DNA of 64,000 nt from NCBI GenBank assembly GCA_947447955.1, contig CANFLS010000002.1:135072-199071 (forward strand), given 5' to 3'. Shown one piece after another: positions 15,723-23,622 of this stretch. The translations under genes were made by a program, and so were the position numbers. Under the pieces are notes generated by a model that made no database searches, was not told where the DNA came from, and was given only the letters and a program-made list of their open reading frames with translations. The DNA comes from Flavobacteriales bacterium (GTDB taxonomy: Bacteria > Bacteroidota > Bacteroidia > NS11-12g > UBA955). Every line of letters starts with the position of its first letter. The first letter of the stretch is position 1.

Positions 15723-16928
15723 ATGCGTATCTCATTTACTGTAATTTTCAGCGTTGCAATCATGTCTTGCCAAGGCAATCAAGCACAAAGCAACCAAAAT
15801 CACGCAGATTCTACCAAAAAAGAAGTCAATTCACAAAAAGAATCTAATTTAACAAAAGACAAAACCGCGACATCAACAGTCGTTGAGCCATTTAAATATG
15901 GCAAATTCACTGGATTGCTTTCTGGTGATACACAACAATTAAATTCCGGATTAAAAAATCGTAAAATTTGGTTAAATTATGCCCGCCATACAAATACAAA
16001 ATGGTCTGTATTGTCGAATAGAATGAGCAAACCTATCTCTGAATGGGTTAAAGCAGCAAAACTAGAAAAAGAAAATGAACCTAAAACCCTTATTTATCCT
16101 TTTGCAGGCGGTGATTTTTACTATTCGCATTTATTTTTCCCAAAACAAGATACCATCATTATGGTTGGATTGGAACCAGCCGGATATTTGTTTGATGTTG
16201 AAAATTCAGATTCCCTCAAATTAGCTAAATATCTTAATAACCTTGAACAATCACTCTATTTTCCTCATAAACTCGGTTTCTTTAGAACATTGAGTATGGA
16301 AGTTGATTTCACTAAGGGCTATTTAAATGGAACCATCCATACTTGCCTTTATTATATGTCGAAATTCGGATATCAAATTACTTACATCAAAGCCTTTGAT
16401 ATTGATGAAAATGGCAATCCAACCAAAGAAATAGAAGTGGGAACTACTGCACATAAACGCCAAGCCATCCGCATTGGTTTCCAAGATAAAAATGGAACAG
16501 GTGCTGTTAAAGAGTTGATTTATATTTCTGGGGACTTGAGCGACAAAGGTTTATTGGCTAGCGCTACCAAAAAGGGCAATGGCTTATATACTTTTTTAAA
16601 CAACCGCAAACAGATTGTTTCTTTCTTTAAAGCAGCGAGTTATTTGATGCACAATGATTATTTCTCAAAAATCAGGGGTATCATGACAAGAAATAGCAAA
16701 CGCATTTTACAAGATGACAGTGGTGTTCCATTCTCTATTTTAAAATCTACAGGATTTAACGTTACCGTTTATGGAGAATACACCAGAACCATTCAATTGT
16801 TTAGAACCAGGGTTCAACCAGATATGAAAGCCGAATACGCCGCAAAGAAACCTGCCAAACTACCTTATAACATCGGTTATAATGCAGAATTTAAACAATG
16901 TAACATGCAATCTGCAGTAAAAAATTAA
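15723..16928 (+). CDS. Unrecognised lipoprotein, 401 aa
   Basis: I do not recognise this family. From ATG 15723 the product starts MRISFTVIFSVAIMSC, a short hydrophobic signal ending in a lipobox-like IMSC, so a membrane lipoprotein is likely. A Ser/Asn/Lys/Gln-rich linker (residues about 17-60) follows, then a globular domain with the aromatic motif YPFAGGDFYYSHLFFP and a strand-rich tail ending KLPYNIGYNAEFK. No catalytic motif stands out. The track start at 15624 overlaps the SRAP gene and is unlikely. prmA starts directly after the stop codon, so both may be co-transcribed although nothing links their roles. Confidence 0.75.
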   Translation: MRISFTVIFSVAIMSCQGNQAQSNQNHADSTKKEVNSQKESNLTKDKTATSTVVEPFKYGKFTGLLSGDTQQLNSGLKNRKIWLNYARHTNTKWSVLSNRMSKPISEWVKAAKLEKENEPKTLIYPFAGGDFYYSHLFFPKQDTIIMVGLEPAGYLFDVENSDSLKLAKYLNNLEQSLYFPHKLGFFRTLSMEVDFTKGYLNGTIHTCLYYMSKFGYQITYIKAFDIDENGNPTKEIEVGTTAHKRQAIRIGFQDKNGTGAVKELIYISGDLSDKGLLASATKKGNGLYTFLNNRKQIVSFFKAASYLMHNDYFSKIRGIMTRNSKRILQDDSGVPFSILKSTGFNVTVYGEYTRTIQLFRTRVQPDMKAEYAAKKPAKLPYNIGYNAEFKQCNMQSAVKN

Positions 16929-17777
16929 ATGTCAGATTTCATTTCATTAACCATCCAACCAAATTCAACGGAAGAAGAATTTAAAGAGATTATTGTTGCA
17001 TTGATTAGTGAATATCCATTCAACTATTTCAATACAGAAAATGATGTTGTAATTGCACACGCAAAAGGATCAGATATTTCAGAGTCTGATAAAGTTGAAA
17101 TAGAAGATGTTTTAACTAGTTTCTCAACCAATTTAACTTGGGAATACCAACAAAAAGAAAATTGGAATGAACTTTGGGAAAAGAATTTCTTTAATCCACT
17201 TCAAATTGAAAATGTGCATATCCGTGCCACTTTCCACCCAGAAGTAACAGAAGGAATTGTCATTACCATTGAACCCCGCATGAGCTTTGGAACTGGCCAC
17301 CATTCCACCACGCATTTAATGATTTTGGAAATGTTGAATAACATGGACAAAATTAATAATGCCACAGTGTTAGACATGGGTGCTGGAACCGGTATTTTAG
17401 GAATTGTTGCCGAAAAGCTAGGCGCTAAAAAAGTTACTGGAATTGAAATTGATGATTGGGTTGTTGACAATGCCAACGACAATGTTGCTATCAATCATTG
17501 CGAAGTTACTGAAATGCTTCTTGGTACTGCAGAAACTTTAGATAATTATAACAACCATTATTTTGATGTGATTTTGGCAAATATTCACAGAGAAGTGATT
17601 TTGAATGACTTAGATGCCTATTTAAGGGTATTAAAACCAAATGGTTTGATTTTAATTAGTGGATTACAAATTGTTGACTTGCAATTGGTTAACGCCGTAT
17701 GTTTAGAAAAATCATTAGAAAAAATTGCAGAAAACACCCGTAATGAATGGGGTGTGTTGGGTTATCTGAAAAAGTGA
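16929..17777 (+). CDS. prmA: Ribosomal protein L11 methyltransferase
   Basis: SAM-dependent enzyme that trimethylates ribosomal protein L11. The 282-aa protein has an N-terminal substrate-recognition domain (residues 1 to about 95) and a class I methyltransferase domain. Visible motifs are MSFGTGHHSTTHLMILEML, the SAM motif VLDMGAGTGILGIVAEKLGA with acidic GIEIDDWVV, and the motif IV-like ILANIHREVIL in the NPPY position typical of PrmA. Its ATG follows the lipoprotein stop with no gap. The mutL promoter begins 4 nt after its stop. Confidence 0.94.
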   Translation: MSDFISLTIQPNSTEEEFKEIIVALISEYPFNYFNTENDVVIAHAKGSDISESDKVEIEDVLTSFSTNLTWEYQQKENWNELWEKNFFNPLQIENVHIRATFHPEVTEGIVITIEPRMSFGTGHHSTTHLMILEMLNNMDKINNATVLDMGAGTGILGIVAEKLGAKKVTGIEIDDWVVDNANDNVAINHCEVTEMLLGTAETLDNYNNHYFDVILANIHREVILNDLDAYLRVLKPNGLILISGLQIVDLQLVNAVCLEKSLEKIAENTRNEWGVLGYLKK

Positions 17778-17780
17778 TTG

Positions 17781-17808
17781 TAAATTTGGGGATATTGCTT
17801 AAGGAGGG
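17781..17808 (+). promoter_or_regulatory. mutL promoter -7 box (TAAATTTG) and strong Shine-Dalgarno (AAGGAGGG)
   Basis: TAAATTTG at 17781-17788 matches TAnnTTTG. AAGGAGGG at 17801-17808 is a near-perfect Shine-Dalgarno, about 7 nt before TTG 17815. It is the only strong one I noticed, and it decides this non-ATG start. Confidence 0.7.
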
Positions 17809-17814
17809 AAAAGC

Positions 17815-19677
17815 TTGTCTGATATCATAAAATTATTAACCGATGCCGTTGCAAATCAAATTGCCGCTGGAGAAGTTGTTCAACGACCTGCAAGTGCAGT
17901 AAAAGAGCTTCTTGAAAACAGCATCGACGCTGGAGCCACACAAATCAAGCTTTTGATAAAAGATGGTGGCAGCACCCTCATGCAAGTCATAGACAATGGC
18001 AAAGGAATGAGTGAAACCGATGCACGAATGTGTTGGGAACGCCATGCCACTTCTAAGATTAGAAAAGCCGAAGATTTATTTTCTTTACATACTTATGGTT
18101 TCAGAGGTGAAGCTTTGGCTTCAATTGCGGCGGTTGCCCAAGTTGAAATGAAAACCAAACGCAAAGAAGATGAAGTTGCAACGTTTATAAGAATTGAAGC
18201 GAGTGAAGTCATTGAACAACGCATAGAAACTGCACCTGAAGGTACCTCAATTGCAATTAAAAACCTGTTCTACAACATTCCGGCACGCCGCAATTTTTTA
18301 AAATCCATATCAGTTGAAACCAAACATATCTTTGAAGAGTTTCAACGCCAAGCGATGGCAAATCCGCATATCCATTTTATTATTTATAACAATAATTCTG
18401 AAGTTTATAATTGGGCGCCCAAATCCCAACTTGAACGACTGGCTGATACCTTAACCAAGAAAAATACAACTGAATTTTTACCCCTTGAAGAGATAACTGA
18501 AATTGTTGAAATCACTGGTTTTGTTGGTACTCCCAATATCTCTAAGAAAACCCGCGGTGACCAATATTTCTTCATGAATGATAGATTTATCAAAAGCGCT
18601 TACTTTCATCATGCGGTAATGGCAGCCTATGAAGGATTAATTGATACTGATAGTTTTCCAACCTACACGCTTTTTTTGAAAGTTGAACCGAGCAAAGTCG
18701 ACGTAAACGTGCATCCCACAAAAACAGAAGTAAAATTCGAGGATGAAAAACACATTTACAATTTAATAAAGGCGGCGGTAAGAAAAGCACTTGGAACATT
18801 TGTAGTACAACCAAACTCTGAAATATTGGGGATGGAAAATATCAATCAATGGCTATCGCAACCAAATAATCTACAGCAATCTCATGATTGGAATCGAATA
18901 GAACAGCCTTATACAGAAAAAGTTGATTCCAGATACAATCCATTTACGCAAGATCGCAAACCATACGATAGAAATTCTAACCAAGATTGGCAAAAGATTT
19001 TAGGTTCAGTTGAACCCCATTTTAATCAACAAACCATCCAATCAACATTGGGAAATACCCATCAACAAGATGCATTTCCAGCAACTGAAAATGACATTGC
19101 CATACTGGGTTGGTTTAACCTAGCCGAACGCTATGTAGTTGCAAATGTGGAGGGAAATTTGTATATTATAGATAAAAGATTGGGACATCAGCACATCCTT
19201 TTCCAACAGTATTTTAAGCAATTGGAGCAATTAAAAGGAACAACCCAACAATTGTTATTTCCCCGAAACGTTGAATTGTCGCCGAGCCATTTGGCTGTGG
19301 CCTTAGAAATAATTGACGACTTGAAACATTTGGGATTCGATTTGGGTCATTTTGGGGGAAATTCAATTCTGGTAAATGGATTGCCAGCTCAAATTTCTTC
19401 CGCTGATGAGCAAAAACTGATAGAACACATTTTAGAGGATTATTTAAATACCCAAGGTGATTTAAAATTAACCAAACACCAAAGCTTGGCATTAAGTATG
19501 TCGAGGCAAGGTGTCAACTATTCTCAAAATTTCACCTCTAGCGATGAAGTTAAGTTTTTAATCAAAGAAATTTTTGCTTTATCCAATCCACAATTTACAT
19601 TTGATGGCAAGTTGGTTTTCGTAAAACTAACTGCTGAAACAATTTTCGACCTATTTAAAAAACAACGCGTACTATGA
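17815..19677 (+). CDS. mutL: DNA mismatch repair protein MutL (endonuclease motifs degenerate)
   Basis: Mismatch-repair ATPase that couples MutS to strand removal. The 620-aa protein has the N-terminal GHKL ATPase: VANQIAAGEVVQRPASAVKEL, ENSIDAGAT, DNGKGM, HATSKI and the RGEAL lid. Then come a variable Asn/Gln-rich linker (residues about 345-430) and a C-terminal dimerisation domain. The usual metal-binding motif DQHA-x2-E-x4-E reads DKRLGHQHILFQQ here and the CPHGRP motif is absent, so nicking activity is doubtful. TTG start with a strong Shine-Dalgarno. Its stop overlaps the next rhomboid gene by 4 nt. Confidence 0.95.
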   Translation: MSDIIKLLTDAVANQIAAGEVVQRPASAVKELLENSIDAGATQIKLLIKDGGSTLMQVIDNGKGMSETDARMCWERHATSKIRKAEDLFSLHTYGFRGEALASIAAVAQVEMKTKRKEDEVATFIRIEASEVIEQRIETAPEGTSIAIKNLFYNIPARRNFLKSISVETKHIFEEFQRQAMANPHIHFIIYNNNSEVYNWAPKSQLERLADTLTKKNTTEFLPLEEITEIVEITGFVGTPNISKKTRGDQYFFMNDRFIKSAYFHHAVMAAYEGLIDTDSFPTYTLFLKVEPSKVDVNVHPTKTEVKFEDEKHIYNLIKAAVRKALGTFVVQPNSEILGMENINQWLSQPNNLQQSHDWNRIEQPYTEKVDSRYNPFTQDRKPYDRNSNQDWQKILGSVEPHFNQQTIQSTLGNTHQQDAFPATENDIAILGWFNLAERYVVANVEGNLYIIDKRLGHQHILFQQYFKQLEQLKGTTQQLLFPRNVELSPSHLAVALEIIDDLKHLGFDLGHFGGNSILVNGLPAQISSADEQKLIEHILEDYLNTQGDLKLTKHQSLALSMSRQGVNYSQNFTSSDEVKFLIKEIFALSNPQFTFDGKLVFVKLTAETIFDLFKKQRVL

Positions 19678-20321
19678 TTCAAAACATGCCCCCAGGTTTG
19701 AAAAACATCCTAATCATTATGGGTTTAGGTTCAATGGCACAATTGGCTTTGCCAAGACTTGGAATTGACCCATCAGAATGGTATTTATACTACCCAGATA
19801 GTTCGCAATTTAGAATTTGGCAATTGGTAACACATATTTTTTGTCATGGTGGAATTGGCCATATCCTTTTTAATGCATTGGCACTGTTTTCATTTGGAAT
19901 GGTGGTAGAAATGCGATTGGGAACCCCAAGGTTTTTAAAGTTGTTTTTTATTAGCGGATTGGGTGCCGTTTTGTTACATTTTATTTGGTATGCATTTTTT
20001 ATTCATAGTCAAACTGGATTTTTCTTCCCTAACCATGCAGTTGGGTCAGACATTCCTTACCCTGCAATGCTCGGAGCAAGTGGTGCCCTATATGGCGTTA
20101 TGACAGCCTTCGCTGTTTTGTATCCTAATGAAAGCATGATATTCTTGTTTATTCCCTACCCCATCAAAGCCAAATACTTGGTTCCCGTAATTGTTGGAAT
20201 TGATGTATTTTTAGGGGTCTTAGATTTACAATCCGATTCAATTGCTCACTTTGCTCATATCGGTGGCGCATTGTCTGGATTTATAATCATTAAAATTTGG
20301 CAAAAATATAGAAAAGTATAA
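19674..20321 (+). CDS. Rhomboid family intramembrane serine protease (first of tandem pair)
   Basis: Six-TM intramembrane protease of 215 aa. The catalytic Ser is S136 in LGASGALYG and the catalytic His is H195 in AHFAHIGGALSG. The oxyanion region is HIFCHGGIGHILFNALALF, with the H-x3-N arrangement of GlpG. Rhomboids cut single-pass membrane proteins; no substrate is suggested here. ATG overlaps the mutL stop (ATGA) and a second rhomboid follows after 3 nt, so both are in the mutL transcript. Confidence 0.92.
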   Translation: MIQNMPPGLKNILIIMGLGSMAQLALPRLGIDPSEWYLYYPDSSQFRIWQLVTHIFCHGGIGHILFNALALFSFGMVVEMRLGTPRFLKLFFISGLGAVLLHFIWYAFFIHSQTGFFFPNHAVGSDIPYPAMLGASGALYGVMTAFAVLYPNESMIFLFIPYPIKAKYLVPVIVGIDVFLGVLDLQSDSIAHFAHIGGALSGFIIIKIWQKYRKV

Positions 20322-20324
20322 ATC

Positions 20325-21137
20325 ATGAATAACAAACCATTTACATTGTTGAACAAGCCATTGAGTCCGCTGAATGGTGTTGTTGTGAATTTGATTTGGG
20401 TAAATGTATTGTTGTATTTAATTCTGAAAATTATTGGGTTTTTTCCTGGTGGAATAATCGCTACGGAAAGTCTGGTTTTTGACCCCGCAAAATCTTATTT
20501 GCTTTATTTCTATACATTTATTACGAATATCTTTGTTCATGAAGGATTTATGCACCTTCTCGGAAATATGCTTTGGTTATATTTCATTGGCACAATCATA
20601 GAAAACTTAATTGGGGAAAAACACATTTTGAGATTATTTCTTTTGGGGGGACTTTCGGGTACAATTTTATATGCGTTGGTACTTCAAATTTCTGGCGATT
20701 CAAACATGTTGCTTGGTGCATCGGGCGGAGTTGCCGCTCTCTTAATTAGTTCAGCCATGATTGCTCCAACTTACAGCGTTTTTCTGTTTGGGATTGTTCA
20801 AATTGAATTAAGATGGATCGTGATTGTGAAAATCGCCTATGATATCATCGCACTTTTATTGCATGCAAATTTTGGTGGAAATTTGGCACATTTGGGTGGC
20901 TATTTATTTGGTTTGGCTTATATCACCGAAGTTCAGGGAAAATGGAATTTTCCAAACATAAAATTTCCCTCAAAATCAACCAAACCAAAACGTTCTGCAA
21001 AAGTCAATATCAATTCAACCTCATTTCCGAGCCAACAAGAAGTTGATGCAATTTTAGACAAAATTAGCAGCGGCGGTTATGATAGCCTTACTCAAAAAGA
21101 AAAAGAAAAGTTATTTTCGGCAAGTAAAAATAAATAG
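20325..21137 (+). CDS. Rhomboid family intramembrane serine protease with C-terminal cytoplasmic tail
   Basis: Second rhomboid, 270 aa. Catalytic Ser S133 in LGASGGVAAL, catalytic His H189 in NLAHLGGYLFG, and the HEGFMHLLGNMLWLYF loop. Unlike its neighbour it has a soluble C-terminal tail of about 65 residues (FPSKSTKPKRSAKVN ... EVDAILDKISSGGYDSLTQKEKEKLF), a small helical motif common at rhomboid C-termini in Bacteroidota. The two rhomboids differ too much to be a recent duplication. Its TAG stop shares one nucleotide with the GTG start of the next gene. Confidence 0.92.
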   Translation: MNNKPFTLLNKPLSPLNGVVVNLIWVNVLLYLILKIIGFFPGGIIATESLVFDPAKSYLLYFYTFITNIFVHEGFMHLLGNMLWLYFIGTIIENLIGEKHILRLFLLGGLSGTILYALVLQISGDSNMLLGASGGVAALLISSAMIAPTYSVFLFGIVQIELRWIVIVKIAYDIIALLLHANFGGNLAHLGGYLFGLAYITEVQGKWNFPNIKFPSKSTKPKRSAKVNINSTSFPSQQEVDAILDKISSGGYDSLTQKEKEKLFSASKNK

Positions 21138-22249
21138 TGAAACTTCTCATTAAAATATTCAACTTTGTTATATTTCCTGTAACGATAGTTATAGGTTTGT
21201 TACTTATGGCATCAGGACAAGTTGCATCTTTTTCGCCAAAAATCAATAGTTTCTTACCTCTAATAGGTCTTGCTTTTCCAGTATTATTTGCGTTGAATTT
21301 ATGTTTCCTTATTTATTGGTTGATTCAGTTAAAATGGAAAAGTCTTATTCCTGCTGCCTTTTTCCTATTTAATTTGGGGCAAATGAGCCTATACTTTCAG
21401 TGGAATTCCAAACCAGATTTTCAATCTCGGCCACAAGATTTATGTAAGGTAATTACTTACAATGCAAATTTATTCGGTGCGTTTTCGGAAAGTTGGCAAC
21501 AAGATTCCGTATTTCAAATTATACAAACTGAAAATGCAGATATTGTTTGTTTACAAGAAGTTTATGCAAAAAATGAAACAATGATATCGTTGTTTCAAAG
21601 AATGAAAAAACGCTGTAATTATCCATACGGGGTAGTTTATAAACTCACTGAAAACAGACCGTATGGCATGATGATTCTGTCTAAACACCCTATTCATAAA
21701 TGGAAACGCATTTCCTTAGGTGAAAATACAGGAAATATGGCCATGTGGGTAGATGTAAAAATGCATTCCAATGAATTTGCAGTTGATAAAACTATCCGAA
21801 TTTATAATGTTCACCTACAATCATTTAGATTCAACAAATCCGATTATAAAACCATCGAAAACGTCAATTCAAACAAAGAACTTGATAAGGAACGTACAGA
21901 CGGTTTAATTACCAGAATGAAACTTGCTTACTCAAAAAGAGCCAATCAAACCGAAATTTTAACCAATAATCTTGCTGAATGCAAAATCCCTAAAATTGTA
22001 GTCGGTGATTTCAATGATGTACCAGCAAGTCATACTTACAGAAAAGTTTGTAATGGCTTGGGAGATGCCTTCGTAAAATGTGGAAGAGGATTGGAAAGAA
22101 CTTATAAAGGACCCTTTCCAAGTTTCAGAATTGATTACATTCTATTTTCAGACCCAATGACCTGCATAGATTATAACAGCAGGGCAAATGTTCCTGGTGA
22201 TCACAAACTCATTTCGTCTATTTTCAAAATAGACCAATTGTTTTATTAA
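21137..22249 (+). CDS. Membrane-anchored endonuclease/exonuclease/phosphatase (EEP) family protein
   Basis: A 370-aa protein with two to three N-terminal TM segments (residues about 5-85) and an EEP hydrolase domain. Visible motifs are ITYNANLFG, VCLQEVY (metal-binding Glu), VHLQSFRF, VGDFNDVPAS (catalytic D-x-N) and the C-terminal PGDHKLISSIF (D-H pair). Family members cut phosphodiesters in nucleic acids or lipids; the membrane anchor suggests the domain faces the periplasm. GTG start overlaps the previous stop. The stop overlaps the convergent TPR-lipoprotein stop by 4 bp. It ends the mutL-rhomboid-rhomboid-EEP run. Confidence 0.88.
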   Translation: MKLLIKIFNFVIFPVTIVIGLLLMASGQVASFSPKINSFLPLIGLAFPVLFALNLCFLIYWLIQLKWKSLIPAAFFLFNLGQMSLYFQWNSKPDFQSRPQDLCKVITYNANLFGAFSESWQQDSVFQIIQTENADIVCLQEVYAKNETMISLFQRMKKRCNYPYGVVYKLTENRPYGMMILSKHPIHKWKRISLGENTGNMAMWVDVKMHSNEFAVDKTIRIYNVHLQSFRFNKSDYKTIENVNSNKELDKERTDGLITRMKLAYSKRANQTEILTNNLAECKIPKIVVGDFNDVPASHTYRKVCNGLGDAFVKCGRGLERTYKGPFPSFRIDYILFSDPMTCIDYNSRANVPGDHKLISSIFKIDQLFY

Positions 22250-22974
22250 CGGCGTTGCATATTGCGTTGGGCTTCTGCTCTTTGCAATTCAACAATTGTT
22301 CTCTGTGCAGCATAGAATTTTGGCGATATTTTCAAAGCTTCTTGCAATGATTGCGCAGCACCCAAAACATCATGACGGCTATTTTGTAAAAGAGAATTCA
22401 AATACAAAAACGCTGCCTTCGCTGGAACTTCTTCTTGTATTTGCGCTTCCAAATGTGCCAATCTAACCTTCTTTTCCATGTTGTCTGAAGCTTTCATGAT
22501 TTGCTGAATCATTGAATCAACCACAGCAATTTTTCCCCTTGCAGTTTCAATAAACGCCATATCCCAATAGTAAGTATAGTTCTGTGTGTTCTTCCAAAGA
22601 TCAAAAAACATGTTGTACGACAATGTATCCTTGCCCTGTTCAAGTAACAACTTTCCTTTGATTTCTTTCAAATATTCATTGTTGTTATTGAGGGACAATC
22701 CTTTGTCTACGAAAAACATTGCAGTGTATGGATTTCTAACAGCTGAAGGATTAACTGCATAGAAATAGTGATACAGCGCCAAACTATCATAAGCCCATTT
22801 GCCTATTGTAGAATCGTTTGCCAACCATTGCGTTAATATTTGGGCACTGGTTGCATGATCTAGTGCTTTTTGCGAAAACTCATACGACTTTTTAAATGAT
22901 GACTCGTTTTGTTTATTGCCACAGCCAGCGAATAAAACTCCTACAACCAAGAAAACTAATAAATATTTTTTCAT
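22246..22974 (-). CDS. TPR-like lipoprotein
   Basis: A 242-aa lipoprotein with the signal MKKYLLVFLVVGVLFAGC, ending in a clean lipobox (LFAGC). The mature part is almost all helical with tetratricopeptide-like repeats (for example ALDHATSAQILTQWL, AAFLYLNSLLQNSRHDVLGAAQSLQEALKISPKFYAAQ). No enzyme motif is visible, so a scaffold or assembly role is inferred only from the fold. It follows the small acidic protein at 22999 by 24 nt on the same strand and is probably co-transcribed with it. Confidence 0.8.
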   Translation of the reverse strand: MKKYLLVFLVVGVLFAGCGNKQNESSFKKSYEFSQKALDHATSAQILTQWLANDSTIGKWAYDSLALYHYFYAVNPSAVRNPYTAMFFVDKGLSLNNNNEYLKEIKGKLLLEQGKDTLSYNMFFDLWKNTQNYTYYWDMAFIETARGKIAVVDSMIQQIMKASDNMEKKVRLAHLEAQIQEEVPAKAAFLYLNSLLQNSRHDVLGAAQSLQEALKISPKFYAAQRTIVELQRAEAQRNMQRR

Positions 22975-22998
22975 TTTTACAATATTACAAAGATTGGA

Positions 22999-23466
22999 TT
23001 AATTGCCTTCAACAACACGTTTTAAATTAAATTCATCTTTCAAAACATGGTAAGCCATTTCGGCATAATAGGCCAACGCGTCGATGGTAGGTCCTAAGCT
23101 ATCTGGTTTAAATGCAGAACCGGGTACTCGGTAACTTAAAACCACAACATTGTCGCGGGTGTTATATGAAAATTTGCCCAAGTGTAGATTCAAATTCACA
23201 ACCAATAATTCTTCCAAAAATTCAGCACGCTTTACCGTCGGACCGTAACAAAATGGAACAGTAATTTGAAAAACAGTTTTGTCTTGTTCAAAAATAAAGT
23301 AATTCCATGGGGTTGATTGTTTATCGTCCCAAGCGTCAATATAAATTGGAGTTTCGTTTTTTAATAAAATCCACTGACCCTGTTCATCCGCTTGAGATTC
23401 CTCTTTACTCAATCCCATCTCAACAATTGCCAATTCAACTGTTTTTACTAAATCATTAATTTCCAC
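22999..23466 (-). CDS. YbjN/type III chaperone-like small acidic protein
   Basis: A 155-aa cytoplasmic, acidic protein without a signal peptide. The pattern of an N-terminal helix, a beta-sheet core (WILLKNETPIYIDAWDD, YFIFEQDKTVFQITVPFC) and a closing helix (LGPTIDALAYYAEMAYHVLKDEF) resembles the YbjN or type III-secretion-chaperone-like fold, but I cannot assign a family firmly. The start codon is GTG. It is supported by a -7 box TATCTTTG only 4 nt upstream, and no ATG alternative lies nearby. It leads a two-gene unit with the TPR lipoprotein. Confidence 0.65.
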   Translation of the reverse strand: MEINDLVKTVELAIVEMGLSKEESQADEQGQWILLKNETPIYIDAWDDKQSTPWNYFIFEQDKTVFQITVPFCYGPTVKRAEFLEELLVVNLNLHLGKFSYNTRDNVVVLSYRVPGSAFKPDSLGPTIDALAYYAEMAYHVLKDEFNLKRVVEGN

Positions 23467-23470
23467 GAAA

Positions 23471-23478
23471 CAAAGATA
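23471..23478 (-). promoter_or_regulatory. -7 box TATCTTTG before a GTG start
   Basis: Minus-strand TATCTTTG, 4 nt before GTG 23466. It predicts a leaderless or one-nucleotide-leader mRNA with a non-ATG start. Confidence 0.6.
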
Positions 23479-23622
23479 CTTTGTAAATTTTACTCAAAAT
23501 AATTCTGTCAATAAAAATACAGTCAAACCCTAAGATTAATATAAACCTAAAAATCAAATAATTTGGCTTATAATGAGGAAATTACTATCTTGCACATCAA
23601 TACTTAGTGTAAAACTGACACC

